This document shows, one piece after another, positions 38,278 through 47,470 of a stretch of DNA of 64,000 nt (position 1 is the stretch's first letter; the number at the start of each line of letters is the position of its first letter). The DNA is from JAKPQE01 sp041397845 (GTDB lineage Bacteria; Pseudomonadota; Alphaproteobacteria; Rhizobiales; JAKPQE01): assembly GCA_041397845.1 (NCBI GenBank), contig JAWKVW010000002.1, positions 159,754 through 223,753 on the forward strand, written 5' to 3'. Under the pieces are notes generated by a model that was given only the letters and a program-made list of their open reading frames with translations, was not told where the DNA came from and searched no databases. A program made the position numbers and the translations under genes.

Positions 38278-39000
38278 ATGCGTTCAGGTGTGATCGCACA
38301 GAAGCTGGGTATGACCCGCATCTTCACCGACGAAGGTGAGCACGTGCCCGTTACGGTGCTCAAGGTCGACGGTTGCCAGGTTGTGGCCCATCGTACTGCG
38401 GAAAAGAACGGCTATACCGCGCTGCAGCTCGGTATCGGCAAGGCCAAGGTCAAGAACGTGTCGCGCGCCGAGCGTGGCCGGTTTGCCGTGGCCCAGGTCG
38501 AGCCCAAGCGCAAGATGGTCGAGTTCCGCGTGTCGCCGGAAAACATGATCGATGTGGGCGCCGAGCTCACCGCCGATCATTTCATCGTCGGCCAGTTCGT
38601 CGATGTGACCGGTACTTCGGTCGGCAAGGGCTTCGCCGGTGCCATGAAGCGGCACAATTTCGGCGGCCTGCGCGCCTCGCACGGTGTGTCGATCAGCCAT
38701 CGTTCGCATGGTTCGACCGGCGGCCGTCAGGACCCGGGCAAGGTCTTCAAGGGCAAGAAGATGGCCGGCCATATGGGCGACGTTCGCGTCACCACGCAGA
38801 ACCTGAAGGTTGTGCGCACCGATACCGACCGTGGCCTGATCATGGTCGAGGGTGCCGTGCCGGGTTCGAAGGGCGGCTGGATCCTTATTCGCGATGCCGT
38901 GAAGAAGGGCATGCCCGAAGGGGTGCCGCTGCCGGGCGCGTTCCGCCGGGGCGAGGCTGCCGCCGAGGTCGCGACCTCGAACGAAGGTGAAGGTGCGTGA
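38278..39000 (+). CDS. rplC: 50S ribosomal protein L3
   Basis: 240 residues, beginning MRSGVIAQKLGMTRIF. The long loop SHRSHGSTGGRQDPGKVFKG reaches the peptidyl-transferase centre; its Gln is the methylation site for PrmB in other bacteria. The C-terminal tail is Ala/Glu-rich. The stop overlaps the rplD start (TGATG). Confidence 0.98.
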   Translation: MRSGVIAQKLGMTRIFTDEGEHVPVTVLKVDGCQVVAHRTAEKNGYTALQLGIGKAKVKNVSRAERGRFAVAQVEPKRKMVEFRVSPENMIDVGAELTADHFIVGQFVDVTGTSVGKGFAGAMKRHNFGGLRASHGVSISHRSHGSTGGRQDPGKVFKGKKMAGHMGDVRVTTQNLKVVRTDTDRGLIMVEGAVPGSKGGWILIRDAVKKGMPEGVPLPGAFRRGEAAAEVATSNEGEGA

Positions 39001-39620
39001 TGGAACTTCAGGTTACCACCCTCGCGGGCGACAGCGCCGGCACGATCGCGGTCTCGGACGAGATCTTCGGTCTTGAGCCGCGCGTCGACATCCTGCATCG
39101 CATGGTGCGCTACCAGATGCTGAAGCGGCAGATGGGCACGCACAAGTCCAAGGGTCGCGCCGAGATCTGGCGGACGGGCGCCAAGATGTACCGTCAGAAG
39201 GGCACCGGCCGTGCCCGTCACGGTTCGGGTCGCGCGCCGCAGTTCCGCGGCGGTGGCAAGGCGTTCGGTCCGGTGCCGCACAGCCATGCGATCGACCTGC
39301 CGAAGAAGGTGCGGGCGCTGGCTCTCAAGCATGCGCTCTCGACCAAGGTGAAGGCGGGCGACATCGTGGTGCTCGAGGAGGCCCGCGTGGCCGAGCCGAA
39401 GACCAAGGTGCTGAAGACGGCTTTCGCCAAGATCGGTGTCGCAGATGCGCTGATCATCGACGGCGCCGAGCTGGAGACGAACTTCGCGCTCGCGGCCCGC
39501 AACATTCCGGGCATCGATGTGCTGCCGATCCAGGGCATCAACGTCTATGACATTCTCCGGCGCGGCAAGCTCGTGCTGACGCGCGCTGCGATCGATGCGT
39601 TGGAGGCGCGCTTCAAATGA
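39000..39620 (+). CDS. rplD: 50S ribosomal protein L4
   Basis: 206 residues from ATG 39000, overlapping the rplC stop by one base. The exit-tunnel loop reads KMYRQKGTGRARHGSGRAPQ. In E. coli L4 also represses the S10 operon. I rejected the GTG three bases earlier because it adds only one residue inside the rplC stop. Confidence 0.97.
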   Translation: MELQVTTLAGDSAGTIAVSDEIFGLEPRVDILHRMVRYQMLKRQMGTHKSKGRAEIWRTGAKMYRQKGTGRARHGSGRAPQFRGGGKAFGPVPHSHAIDLPKKVRALALKHALSTKVKAGDIVVLEEARVAEPKTKVLKTAFAKIGVADALIIDGAELETNFALAARNIPGIDVLPIQGINVYDILRRGKLVLTRAAIDALEARFK

Positions 39621-39910
39621 TCAATCCGCGACTTTACGACGTCATTCGCAATCCGGTGATCACCGAGAAGGCGACCTATGCTTCCGAGCACAACAAGGTC
39701 GTGTTCAACGTTGCCAAGGACGCCAGCAAGGCCGATGTGAAGGAGGCCGTCGAGGCGCTCTTCCAGGTCAAGGTGAAGTCGGTCAACACCCTCGTCCGCA
39801 AGGGCAAGGTCAAGCGTTTCCGCGGCTTCGTCGGTCGGCAGAGCGACGTCAAGAAGGCGATCGTGACGCTTGCCGAAGGGCATTCGATCGACGTGACGAC
39901 GGGCCTTTGA
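39617..39910 (+). CDS. rplW: 50S ribosomal protein L23
   Basis: 97 residues. YDVIRNPVITEKATYASEHN is the family signature. It sits at the tunnel exit and docks SRP and trigger factor. Overlaps rplD by 4 bases (ATGA). Confidence 0.97.
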   Translation: MINPRLYDVIRNPVITEKATYASEHNKVVFNVAKDASKADVKEAVEALFQVKVKSVNTLVRKGKVKRFRGFVGRQSDVKKAIVTLAEGHSIDVTTGL

Positions 39911-39936
39911 GGCGCTGGTAATCAGGACGCAGAACG

Positions 39937-40776
39937 ATGGCACTGAAGACCTTCAAACCGACGACGCCCAGCCAGCGGCAGCTCGTCATCGTCGACCGCG
40001 GCGGCCTCTGGAAGGGCGAGCCGGTCAAGACGCTGACCGAGGGCCTGACCAAGTCGGGCGGGCGCAACAATCACGGTCGCCTGACGGCCCGCCGCCGTGG
40101 CGGCGGTCACAAGCGGCTCTACCGCAAGGTGGACTTCAAGCGGTCGAAGTTCGACGTCGCTGCGACTGTCGAGCGGATCGAGTACGACCCGAACCGGACG
40201 GCGTTCATCGCGCTGATCAAGTACGAGGACGGCGAGCAGTCGTACATCCTGGCGCCGCAGCGCCTCGCGGTGGGCGACACGGTCGTGGCCGGCAAGGTGG
40301 TCGACGTTCGTCCGGGCAATGCGATGCCGCTTGGCAGCGCCCCGGTTGGCACGATCGTCCACAATGTCGAGCTGAAGCCGGGCAAGGGCGGCCAGATCGC
40401 CCGTTCGGCGGGCACCTACGCCCAGATCGTCGGTCGCGACCAGGGTTACGTGATCCTGCGTCTCAATTCGGGCGAGCAGCGGCTCGTGCACGGCGCCTGC
40501 ATGGCGACGGTCGGCGCGGTCTCGAACCCGGATCATGGCAATATCAACCTTGGCAAGGCCGGTCGTTCGCGCTGGCTCGGTCGCCGTCCGGCGGTCCGCG
40601 GCGTCGCGATGAACCCGGTCGACCATCCGCACGGCGGTGGTGAAGGCCGTACCTCGGGCGGCCGTCATCCGGTGACCCCGTGGGGCAAGCCGACCAAGGG
40701 CAAGAGGACGCGGCGCAACAAGGCGACGCAGAAGTACATCCTGCGCAGCCGTCATCTGCGCAAGAAGGGCAAATAA
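39937..40776 (+). CDS. rplB: 50S ribosomal protein L2
   Basis: 279 residues. Conserved GRNNHGRLTARRRGGGHKRLYR near the N-terminus and AMNPVDHPHGGGEGRTSGG near the C-terminus, which holds the His needed for peptidyl transfer assembly. Confidence 0.98.
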   Translation: MALKTFKPTTPSQRQLVIVDRGGLWKGEPVKTLTEGLTKSGGRNNHGRLTARRRGGGHKRLYRKVDFKRSKFDVAATVERIEYDPNRTAFIALIKYEDGEQSYILAPQRLAVGDTVVAGKVVDVRPGNAMPLGSAPVGTIVHNVELKPGKGGQIARSAGTYAQIVGRDQGYVILRLNSGEQRLVHGACMATVGAVSNPDHGNINLGKAGRSRWLGRRPAVRGVAMNPVDHPHGGGEGRTSGGRHPVTPWGKPTKGKRTRRNKATQKYILRSRHLRKKGK

Positions 40777-40789
40777 GAGAGGCTGACCC

Positions 40790-41068
40790 GTGGCACGCTC
40801 TGTCTGGAAAGGTCCGTTTGTCGACGGCTATCTGCTGAAGAAGGCAGGAAAGGTCCGCGACTCCGGCCGCAACGAAGTGATCAAGATGTGGAGCCGTCGC
40901 TCCACCATCCTGCCGCAGTTCGTCGGTCTCACGTTCGGCGTCTACAACGGCCAGAAGCACGTTCCGGTGCTGGTGTCCGAGGACATGGTCGGTCACAAGT
41001 TCGGCGAGTTTGCGCCGACCCGGACCTACTATGGCCATGCCGCCGACAAGAAGGCGAAGAGAAGGTAA
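40790..41068 (+). CDS. rpsS: 30S ribosomal protein S19
   Basis: 92 residues from GTG 40790 (MARSVWKGPFVDGYLL). S19 signature MVGHKFGEFAPTRTYYGHAADKK near the end. Binds S13 in the 30S head. AGAGAGG provides the ribosome site. 13 bases after rplB. Confidence 0.97.
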   Translation: MARSVWKGPFVDGYLLKKAGKVRDSGRNEVIKMWSRRSTILPQFVGLTFGVYNGQKHVPVLVSEDMVGHKFGEFAPTRTYYGHAADKKAKRR

Positions 41069-41074
41069 GGGTCG

Positions 41075-41455
41075 ATGGGTAAGCCGAAGAAAGAACGGGC
41101 GCTCGCCGAAAACGAAGCGCGCGCGGTGAACCGGATGATCCGGGTCTCTCCGCAGAAGCTCAATCTGGTCGCGGCCATGATCCGCGGCAAGAAGGCGTCG
41201 AAGGCACTTGCCGAGCTGACCTTCAGCCGCAAGCGGATCGCCGGCGACGTCAAGAAAACCCTGCAGTCGGCCATCGCCAATGCGGAGAACAACCACGACC
41301 TCGATGTCGACTCGCTTGTCGTCGCCGAGGCCTTCGTCGGCAAGGCGCTCGTCATGAAGCGCTTCTCGCCGCGGGCCCGCGGTCGCGCCGGCCGCATCGA
41401 GAAGCCGTTCTCGCATCTGACGATCGTCGTCCGTGAAGTCGAGGAGTCCGCCTGA
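41075..41455 (+). CDS. rplV: 50S ribosomal protein L22
   Basis: 126 residues. The family's beta-hairpin that lines the exit tunnel lies at FSPRARGRAGRIEKPFSH; the three-base-deletion site linked to macrolide resistance in this loop is intact. The stop overlaps the rpsC ATG by one base. Confidence 0.97.
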   Translation: MGKPKKERALAENEARAVNRMIRVSPQKLNLVAAMIRGKKASKALAELTFSRKRIAGDVKKTLQSAIANAENNHDLDVDSLVVAEAFVGKALVMKRFSPRARGRAGRIEKPFSHLTIVVREVEESA

Positions 41456-42159
41456 TGGGTCACAAGGTCAATCCGATCGGGCTCCGGCTCGGCATCAACC
41501 GGACCTGGAATTCCCGCTGGTTCGCCAACAAGGGCGACTACGGCAAGCTGCTGCACGAGGATCTCGTCATCCGCGAGATGCTGATGACCGAGCTGAAGCA
41601 GGCCGCGGTTTCCAAGGTGGTGATCGAGCGCCCGCACAAGAAGTGCCGGGTCACCGTTCACACCGCCCGTCCGGGCATCGTGATCGGCAAGAAGGGCGCC
41701 GACATCGACAAGCTCCGCCGCAAGGTGGGCGCGATGACGGACTCCGAGGTGCATCTCAACATCGTCGAGGTGCGCAAGCCGGAAATCGACGCGACGCTGG
41801 TCGCCGCCTCGATCGCCCAGCAGCTCGAGCGTCGCGTGGCGTTCCGCCGGGCGATGAAGCGCGCGGTTCAGTCGGCCATGCGGCTCGGCGCCGAGGGCAT
41901 CCGCATCAATTGCGGCGGTCGTCTCGGCGGCGCGGAAATCGCCCGCATGGAGTGGTATCGCGAAGGTCGGGTGCCGCTGCACACGCTGCGCGCTGACATC
42001 GATTATGGCACCGCGACGGCGCTGACGGCCTACGGGACCTGCGGCATCAAGGTGTGGATTTTCAAGGGCGAGATTCTCGAGCACGATCCGATGGCTTCGG
42101 AGAAGCGCACCCTTGAGCCCGAGACCGGTGGCGGTCGTCGCCGCGACGCTGCGGCCTGA
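41455..42159 (+). CDS. rpsC: 30S ribosomal protein S3
   Basis: 234 residues. KH domain with VIGKKGADIDKLR, then the C-terminal domain with GGRLGGAEIARMEWYREGRVPLH. It forms the mRNA entry helicase with S4 and S5. The C-terminus is a basic Gly/Arg tail. Confidence 0.98.
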   Translation: MGHKVNPIGLRLGINRTWNSRWFANKGDYGKLLHEDLVIREMLMTELKQAAVSKVVIERPHKKCRVTVHTARPGIVIGKKGADIDKLRRKVGAMTDSEVHLNIVEVRKPEIDATLVAASIAQQLERRVAFRRAMKRAVQSAMRLGAEGIRINCGGRLGGAEIARMEWYREGRVPLHTLRADIDYGTATALTAYGTCGIKVWIFKGEILEHDPMASEKRTLEPETGGGRRRDAAA

Positions 42160-42197
42160 TCGGGCTTAAGGCGACAGGATAGAGAAGAGTAAGAGAC

Positions 42198-42611
42198 ATG
42201 CTGCAGCCGAAGCGCACGAAGTTCCGTAAGCAGCACAAAGGTCGCATCCATGGTGCGGCCAAGGGCGGTACGGACCTGAATTTCGGAGCTTTTGGGCTCA
42301 AGGCCCAGGAGCCGGCGCGTATTACCGCGCGCCAGATCGAGGCTGCCCGCCGGGCGATCACGCGTCACATGAAGCGTGCCGGCCGGGTGTGGATCCGGAT
42401 TTTCCCGGACGTGCCGGTTTCGAAGAAGCCGACTGAAGTCCGCATGGGTAAAGGCAAGGGTTCGCCGGAATTCTGGGCGGCCAAGGTCAAGCCGGGTCGC
42501 ATCATGTTCGAGATCGACGGCGTTTCCGACGAAATCGCGCGCGAGGCGCTGCGGCTCGGTGCCGCAAAGCTGCCGATCCTGACGCGTTTCGTCGCCCGAA
42601 TCGCCGAATAA
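42198..42611 (+). CDS. rplP: 50S ribosomal protein L16
   Basis: 137 residues (MLQPKRTKFRKQHKGR). The WIRIFPDVPVSKKPTEVRMGKGKGSPEFW block is the 23S-binding core, and the Arg before it is the usual hydroxylation site in other bacteria. Positions the A-site tRNA elbow. Confidence 0.98.
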   Translation: MLQPKRTKFRKQHKGRIHGAAKGGTDLNFGAFGLKAQEPARITARQIEAARRAITRHMKRAGRVWIRIFPDVPVSKKPTEVRMGKGKGSPEFWAAKVKPGRIMFEIDGVSDEIAREALRLGAAKLPILTRFVARIAE

Positions 42612-42638
42612 CGGTTCGGAAATTAGGAGAGAGTGGTC

Positions 42639-42839
42639 ATGAAAGCGTCTGATGTCCGGGCGATGACCCCCGATCAGCTGACCGATGAGCTGGCCAAGCT
42701 GAAGAAGGAGCAGTTCAATCTGCGCTTCCAGAAGGCCTCGGGTCAGCTCGAGAATACGGCGCGGGTGCGCCGGATCCGGCGCGATATTGCTCGGGTCATG
42801 ACCATGCTGCGCGTCAAGCGCGCCGGCAACCCGGTTTGA
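42639..42839 (+). CDS. rpmC: 50S ribosomal protein L29
   Basis: 66 residues from ATG 42639, chosen because AGGAGA is 8 bases upstream; a GTG two codons earlier is too close to it. Helical hairpin with LKKEQFNLRFQKASGQLENT. Near the tunnel exit next to L23. Confidence 0.95.
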   Translation: MKASDVRAMTPDQLTDELAKLKKEQFNLRFQKASGQLENTARVRRIRRDIARVMTMLRVKRAGNPV

Positions 42840-42849
42840 GGAGGCGAGA

Positions 42850-43095
42850 ATGCCGAAACGCGTCCTGCAAGGCGTCGTTATCAGCGACAAGACCGACAAG
42901 ACCGTTACGGTCCGCGTCGAACGCCGTTACACGCATCCGCTTCTGAAGAAGACGGTGCGTCGGTCGAAGAAGTATCACGCTCACGATGAGGACAATCGCT
43001 GCAAGATCGGCGATCTGGTGTTCATCGAAGAGAGCCGCCCGATCTCGAAGACGAAGACCTGGGTCGTCGTCTCGGGTGAAAAGTCGGGAAATTAA
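42850..43095 (+). CDS. rpsQ: 30S ribosomal protein S17
   Basis: 81 residues. OB-fold with VVISDKTDKTVTVRVERRY and the C-terminal EESRPISKTKTWVV. Early 16S-binding protein of the 30S body. Confidence 0.97.
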   Translation: MPKRVLQGVVISDKTDKTVTVRVERRYTHPLLKKTVRRSKKYHAHDEDNRCKIGDLVFIEESRPISKTKTWVVVSGEKSGN

Positions 43096-43165
43096 GGGTA
43101 GTTCGTATCGCGACGTCGCAACAGGACGATGACGCGAAATCGAAGCAGTCAATAGGCGGCCAGTC

Positions 43166-43534
43166 ATGATTCAGATGCAGACGAACCTCGACGTGGCGGA
43201 CAATTCCGGTGCCCGACGCGTCATGTGCATCAAGGTGCTCGGCGGCTCCAAGCGGAAGTACGCTTCGGTTGGCGACATCATCGTCGTCAGCATCAAGGAA
43301 GCCATTCCGCGTGGACGCGTGAAGAAAGGCGACGTCATGAAGGCGGTCGTCGTTCGCACTGCCAAGGATATCCGTCGCGCCGATGGTTCCGTGATCCGTT
43401 TCGACCGCAATGCGGCGGTTCTGATCGACAACAAGAAAGAGCCGATCGGCACGCGTATCTTCGGCCCTGTGCCGCGCGAGCTGCGGGCAAAGAACCACAT
43501 GAAGATCATTTCGCTCGCTCCGGAGGTGCTGTGA
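43166..43534 (+). CDS. rplN: 50S ribosomal protein L14
   Basis: 122 residues (MIQMQTNLDVADNSGARRVMCIKVLGG). Contacts 16S rRNA in an intersubunit bridge and the silencing factor RsfS. First gene of the spc group, 70 bases after rpsQ. Stop overlaps rplX by one base. Confidence 0.98.
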   Translation: MIQMQTNLDVADNSGARRVMCIKVLGGSKRKYASVGDIIVVSIKEAIPRGRVKKGDVMKAVVVRTAKDIRRADGSVIRFDRNAAVLIDNKKEPIGTRIFGPVPRELRAKNHMKIISLAPEVL

Positions 43535-43851
43535 TGGCGTCGAAGATCAAGAAGGGCGACCACGTCGTCGTTCTCGCCGGGCGCGACCGCGGCAAGAAGG
43601 GCGAGGTCATTCGGGTGATGCCGAAGGAGAACCGCGCGCTGGTGCGGGGCGTCAATCTGGTGAGCCGTCACCAGAAGCAGACGGCCAATCAGGAAGGCGG
43701 CATCCTTTCCAAGGAAGCGCCGATCGACCTGTCGAACCTGGCGATCGAGGATCCGAAGGATGGTCAGCCGACCCGCGTCGGCTTCAAGGTACTGGACGAC
43801 GGACGCAAGGTCCGTTTTGCCAAGCGTTCGGGAGATCTGATCGATGGCTGA
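43534..43851 (+). CDS. rplX: 50S ribosomal protein L24
   Basis: 105 residues. KOW motif KIKKGDHVVVLAGRDRGKKG. Assembly initiator that binds the 5' end of 23S rRNA. ATG 43534 is chosen because it overlaps the rplN stop and gives the usual length. Confidence 0.97.
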   Translation: MASKIKKGDHVVVLAGRDRGKKGEVIRVMPKENRALVRGVNLVSRHQKQTANQEGGILSKEAPIDLSNLAIEDPKDGQPTRVGFKVLDDGRKVRFAKRSGDLIDG

Positions 43852-44401
43852 GGCGAATTACGAGCCCCGGCTCAAGGGCTTTTACGAGAACACGGTTCGC
43901 CCGAAGCTCATGGAAGAGTTCGGCTACGCGAACCCGATGCAGTTGCCGCGGCTGGATAAGGTCGTCATCAACATGGGCGTCGGCGAGTCGGTGAACGACT
44001 CCAAGAAGGCCCAGATTGCTGCCAACGATCTCGCCCTCATCGCCGGCCAGAAGCCGGTCGTGACCCGGGCACGCCAGTCGATCGCGACCTTCAAGCTGCG
44101 CGAGCAGATGCCGATCGGCGCGAAGGTGACGCTGCGCAAGGCGCGGATGTATGAATTCGTCGACCGGCTGGTGAACATCGCCCTGCCGCGCGTGCGAGAC
44201 TTCCGCGGTCTCAATCCGAAGAGCTTCGATGGCCGTGGCAACTTCGCCATGGGCATCAAGGAGCACATCATTTTCCCGGAAATCGACTACGACAAGATCG
44301 ACACGGTCTGGGGAATGGACATCATCGTTTGCACTTCCGCGCGGACGGACGACGAAGCCCGGGCCCTGCTGAAGGCCTTCAATTTCCCGTTCCGCGCCTA
44401 A
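43844..44401 (+). CDS. rplE: 50S ribosomal protein L5
   Basis: 185 residues. LDKVVINMGVGESVNDSKK and RDFRGLNPKSFDGRGNFAMG are family marks. Binds 5S rRNA and bridges to S13. Overlaps rplX by 8 bases. Confidence 0.98.
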   Translation: MAEANYEPRLKGFYENTVRPKLMEEFGYANPMQLPRLDKVVINMGVGESVNDSKKAQIAANDLALIAGQKPVVTRARQSIATFKLREQMPIGAKVTLRKARMYEFVDRLVNIALPRVRDFRGLNPKSFDGRGNFAMGIKEHIIFPEIDYDKIDTVWGMDIIVCTSARTDDEARALLKAFNFPFRA

Positions 44402-44432
44402 GCGCTGGGGTTGGGGTTCCGAAGAGGACGAC

Positions 44433-44738
44433 ATGGCGAAAAAGAGCGCGATCGAGAAGAACAAGCGGCGCGAGAAGCTGGTCAAGCAGTATGCGGCCAA
44501 GCGGGCGCAGCTCAAGGCGGCTGCCAAGGACGAGAGCCTGACGCTCGAAGAGCGTTTCCAGATGCGTCTCAAGCTGGCTGAACTGCCGCGTAACGGCGCT
44601 GCTGTGCGCATCCGCAACCGCTGCGAAGTGACCGGCCGTCCGCGGGCGTTCTATCGCAAGCTTAAGATGTCTCGTATCGCGCTGCGCGAACTCGGCAACC
44701 AGGGCCTGGTTCCGGGCATGGTCAAGTCGAGCTGGTAA
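44433..44738 (+). CDS. rpsN: 30S ribosomal protein S14 (zinc-independent form)
   Basis: 101 residues, the long form. It has only one Cys in NRCEVTGRPRAFYRK, so the CxxC zinc pairs of the short form are missing. Binds 16S rRNA in the head beside S3 and S10. Confidence 0.97.
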   Translation: MAKKSAIEKNKRREKLVKQYAAKRAQLKAAAKDESLTLEERFQMRLKLAELPRNGAAVRIRNRCEVTGRPRAFYRKLKMSRIALRELGNQGLVPGMVKSSW

Positions 44739-44751
44739 GGAGAACGCTCCG

Positions 44752-45150
44752 ATGGCACTGAGCGATCCGTTGGGCGATATGCTGACCCGTATCCGCAACG
44801 CCCAGATGCGGAACAAGTCTATGGTCAAGACGCCGGCCTCCAGGCTGCGCGGGAGTGTGCTCGACGTTCTGAAGAACGAGGGTTTCATCCGCGGCTATTC
44901 CGAGGTCGAGTATGACGGCGGCAAGGCCGAGTTCGAAATCGAACTCAAGTATTTCGACGGCGAACCCGTGATCCGTGAAATCGAGCGTGTCTCGAAGCCG
45001 GGTCGCCGGGTGTACGCTTCGGTGAAGAACATTCCGCGGGTCGCCAACGGCCTCGGTGTGTCGATCCTGTCGACGCCGAAGGGCGTGATGGCGGATCATG
45101 ACGCGCGCGAGAACAACGTCGGCGGCGAGGTGCTGTGCCGCGTCTTCTGA
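44752..45150 (+). CDS. rpsH: 30S ribosomal protein S8
   Basis: 132 residues. DPLGDMLTRIRNAQM at the N-terminus and the S8 signature RPGRRVYASVKNIPRVANGL-like block and STPKGVMADHDARENNVGGE at the C-terminus. In E. coli S8 represses the spc operon at the rplE site. Confidence 0.97.
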   Translation: MALSDPLGDMLTRIRNAQMRNKSMVKTPASRLRGSVLDVLKNEGFIRGYSEVEYDGGKAEFEIELKYFDGEPVIREIERVSKPGRRVYASVKNIPRVANGLGVSILSTPKGVMADHDARENNVGGEVLCRVF

Positions 45151-45192
45151 TGCGGTTGCGGCAGAACAAGCGATAACCGGACGGATCAGGTC

Positions 45193-45726
45193 ATGTCTCG
45201 GATTGGAAAAAAGCCGGTTGCCGTGCCCAACGGGGTTACGGTCCAGATCGACGGACAGTCGATCAAGGTCAAGGGCGCGAAGGGCGAGCTTTCGTTCACG
45301 GCGACGGATGACGTCACTGTCGAAATGACGGATGACGGCGTCAAGGTCAGCCCGCGCAACGACAGCAAGCAGGCGCGTTCCGCCTGGGGCATGTCGCGCA
45401 CGATGATCGCCAATCTGATGACGGGCGTCGAGAAGGGCTTTGAAAAGCGCCTCGAGATCACCGGCGTCGGCTATCGTGCGGCGCTGCAGGGCAATGTGCT
45501 GCAGCTTGCGCTTGGCTACAGCCACGACGTCAACTATCCGATCCCGCAGGGGATCAAGATCGAGTGCCCGAAGCCGACCGAAATCACGGTCTCGGGCATC
45601 GACAAGCAGCAGGTCGGCCAGGTCGCGGCTGAGATCCGCGAATTCCGTGGTCCCGAGCCGTACAAGGGCAAGGGCATCAAGTACGCCGGCGAGTTCATTT
45701 TCCGCAAGGCGGGCAAGAAGAAGTAA
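45193..45726 (+). CDS. rplF: 50S ribosomal protein L6
   Basis: 177 residues. C-terminal signature PEPYKGKGIKYAGEFIFRKAGKK. Near the sarcin-ricin loop and the factor-binding site. Confidence 0.98.
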   Translation: MSRIGKKPVAVPNGVTVQIDGQSIKVKGAKGELSFTATDDVTVEMTDDGVKVSPRNDSKQARSAWGMSRTMIANLMTGVEKGFEKRLEITGVGYRAALQGNVLQLALGYSHDVNYPIPQGIKIECPKPTEITVSGIDKQQVGQVAAEIREFRGPEPYKGKGIKYAGEFIFRKAGKKK

Positions 45727-45738
45727 CGAGGCGCTGCG

Positions 45739-46101
45739 ATGTCTTCCAACAAAAACTCGACGGTGCGTCGGCGCGAGCGTGTTCGCCGGTCGCTGCGCAA
45801 GGTGGCCAACGGTCGCCCGCGGCTCAGCGTTTTCCGCTCCTCGAAGCAGATTTATGCGCAGGTCATCGACGACGTGCGTGGCGTGACTGTCGCCGCGGCC
45901 TCGACGATGGAGAAGGATCTGCGCGCCAGCCTCAAGACGGGCGCCGACAAGGCGGCCGCCGAGGCAGTGGGCAAGCTGATCGCCGAGCGGGCGAAGGCGG
46001 CGGGCGTCACCCAGGTGGTGTTCGATCGCGGCAGCTACATCTATCACGGACGCGTCAAGTCGCTTGCCGACGCGGCGCGCGAAGGCGGCCTCGAGTTCTG
46101 A
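45739..46101 (+). CDS. rplR: 50S ribosomal protein L18
   Basis: 120 residues. RPRLSVFRSSKQIYAQVIDD and VVFDRGSYIYHGRVKSLADAAREGGL are family marks. 5S rRNA-binding protein. Confidence 0.98.
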   Translation: MSSNKNSTVRRRERVRRSLRKVANGRPRLSVFRSSKQIYAQVIDDVRGVTVAAASTMEKDLRASLKTGADKAAAEAVGKLIAERAKAAGVTQVVFDRGSYIYHGRVKSLADAAREGGLEF

Positions 46102-46104
46102 GGC

Positions 46105-46686
46105 ATGGCCGATTCCTCTGGACGAAAGAGCACGGTTGGAACTGCGATGAGAGATCGGGAAGAGCGCGAGAGCGAGTTCGTCGACAAGCTGGTGCACATC
46201 AACCGTGTCGCCAAGGTCGTCAAGGGCGGTCGGCGGTTCGGCTTTGCCGCGCTGGTGGTGGTCGGTGACCAGAAGGGTCGTGTCGGCTTTGGTCATGGCA
46301 AGGCGCGCGAAGTGCCGGAAGCCATCCGCAAGGCGACGGAAGCGGCCAAGCGGAACATGATCCGGGTGCCGCTGCGCGAGAGCCGCACGCTGCATCACGA
46401 CGTGCAGGGCCGTCATGGCGCCGGCCGCGTCGTCGTCCGCGCAGCGCCTCCGGGCACCGGCATCATCGCCGGCGGTCCGATGCGCGCCGTGTTCGAGACG
46501 CTCGGTGTGCAGGACGTCGTTGCCAAGTCGCTTGGCTCGGCGAATCCGTACAACATGGTGCGCGCCACGTTCGACGCGCTCGCCCAGGAAAGCAGCCCGC
46601 GTCGCGTCGCGGCTCGCCGTGGCCTCAAGGTTGCCGCGATCCAGGCGCGCCGTCGCGATATCGTCGACGACGTCGCCGAAGGTTGA
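46105..46686 (+). CDS. rpsE: 30S ribosomal protein S5
   Basis: 193 residues from ATG 46105, or 179 if ATG 46147 is used; the extra 14 residues (MADSSGRKSTVGTA) are not obviously conserved. Core FVDKLVHINRVAKVVKGGRR and double-stranded RNA-binding domain. The RAAPPGTGIIAGGPMRAVFE part contacts S8. Decoding fidelity and helicase partner of S3 and S4. Confidence 0.96.
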   Translation: MADSSGRKSTVGTAMRDREERESEFVDKLVHINRVAKVVKGGRRFGFAALVVVGDQKGRVGFGHGKAREVPEAIRKATEAAKRNMIRVPLRESRTLHHDVQGRHGAGRVVVRAAPPGTGIIAGGPMRAVFETLGVQDVVAKSLGSANPYNMVRATFDALAQESSPRRVAARRGLKVAAIQARRRDIVDDVAEG

Positions 46687-46724
46687 TTGCGACCGCGGAC
46701 TTTAGAAAATCGAGGGAGCCAGCG

Positions 46725-46922
46725 ATGGCCAACGATACCAAGAAGACCATCACGGTCGAACAGATCGGCAGCCCGATCCGTCGTCCGGACGAACAGCGCC
46801 GCACCCTCATCGGGCTCGGCCTCAACAAGATGCATCGTCGGCGGACGCTTGAGGATACTCCCGCGGTCCGTGGCATGATCGCCAAGGTTGCGCACATGGT
46901 GCGCATCGTCGACGAGTCGTAA
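46725..46922 (+). CDS. rpmD: 50S ribosomal protein L30
   Basis: 65 residues from ATG 46725 (MANDTKKTITVEQIGSPIRR), with GAGGGAG upstream. Core LIGLGLNKMHRRRTLEDTPAVRGM. Longer in-frame starts overlap no ribosome site. Confidence 0.96.
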   Translation: MANDTKKTITVEQIGSPIRRPDEQRRTLIGLGLNKMHRRRTLEDTPAVRGMIAKVAHMVRIVDES

Positions 46923-46940
46923 CCGACAGGAACCGAAGCC

Positions 46941-47417
46941 ATGAAGCTCAACGACATCCGGGACAATTCCGGTTCGACCAAGGCGCGCAAGCGCGTCGGT
47001 CGTGGTATCGGCTCCGGCCTCGGCAAGACTGCCGGTCGCGGCTACAAGGGCCAGAAGTCGCGCTCCGGCGTGGCGATCAAGGGTTTCGAGGGTGGCCAGA
47101 TGCCGCTGCATCGGCGCTTGCCGAAGCGCGGTTTCCGCAACATCTTCTCGAAGGACTTCAACGTCATCAATCTCGATGACGTGCAGATCGCCGTCGAGGC
47201 TGGCAAGCTCAAGGCCGGCGACGTCGTGTCGACTGCCTCGCTGATCGAGGCCGGCATGCTGCGCCGGGCCAAGGACGGCGTGCGGCTGCTCGGTCGCGGC
47301 GAGCTGACGACGGCGCTCACCTTCGAGGTCGAAGGCGCGTCGAAGACGGCGATCGAGGCGGTCGAGAAGGCCGGCGGCAGCGTGAAGATCATCGGCGGCG
47401 AGGCGGCCGCGGAGTAA
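46941..47417 (+). CDS. rplO: 50S ribosomal protein L15
   Basis: 158 residues. KRVGRGIGSGLGKTAGRGYKG near the N-terminus and an L18e-like C-terminal domain. Late assembly protein of the 50S subunit. Confidence 0.98.
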   Translation: MKLNDIRDNSGSTKARKRVGRGIGSGLGKTAGRGYKGQKSRSGVAIKGFEGGQMPLHRRLPKRGFRNIFSKDFNVINLDDVQIAVEAGKLKAGDVVSTASLIEAGMLRRAKDGVRLLGRGELTTALTFEVEGASKTAIEAVEKAGGSVKIIGGEAAAE

Positions 47418-47470
47418 GCTCTTCCTGCGAACGGTAGGGATGGGCGAACGATCGGCGGAGCAAGAAGCGC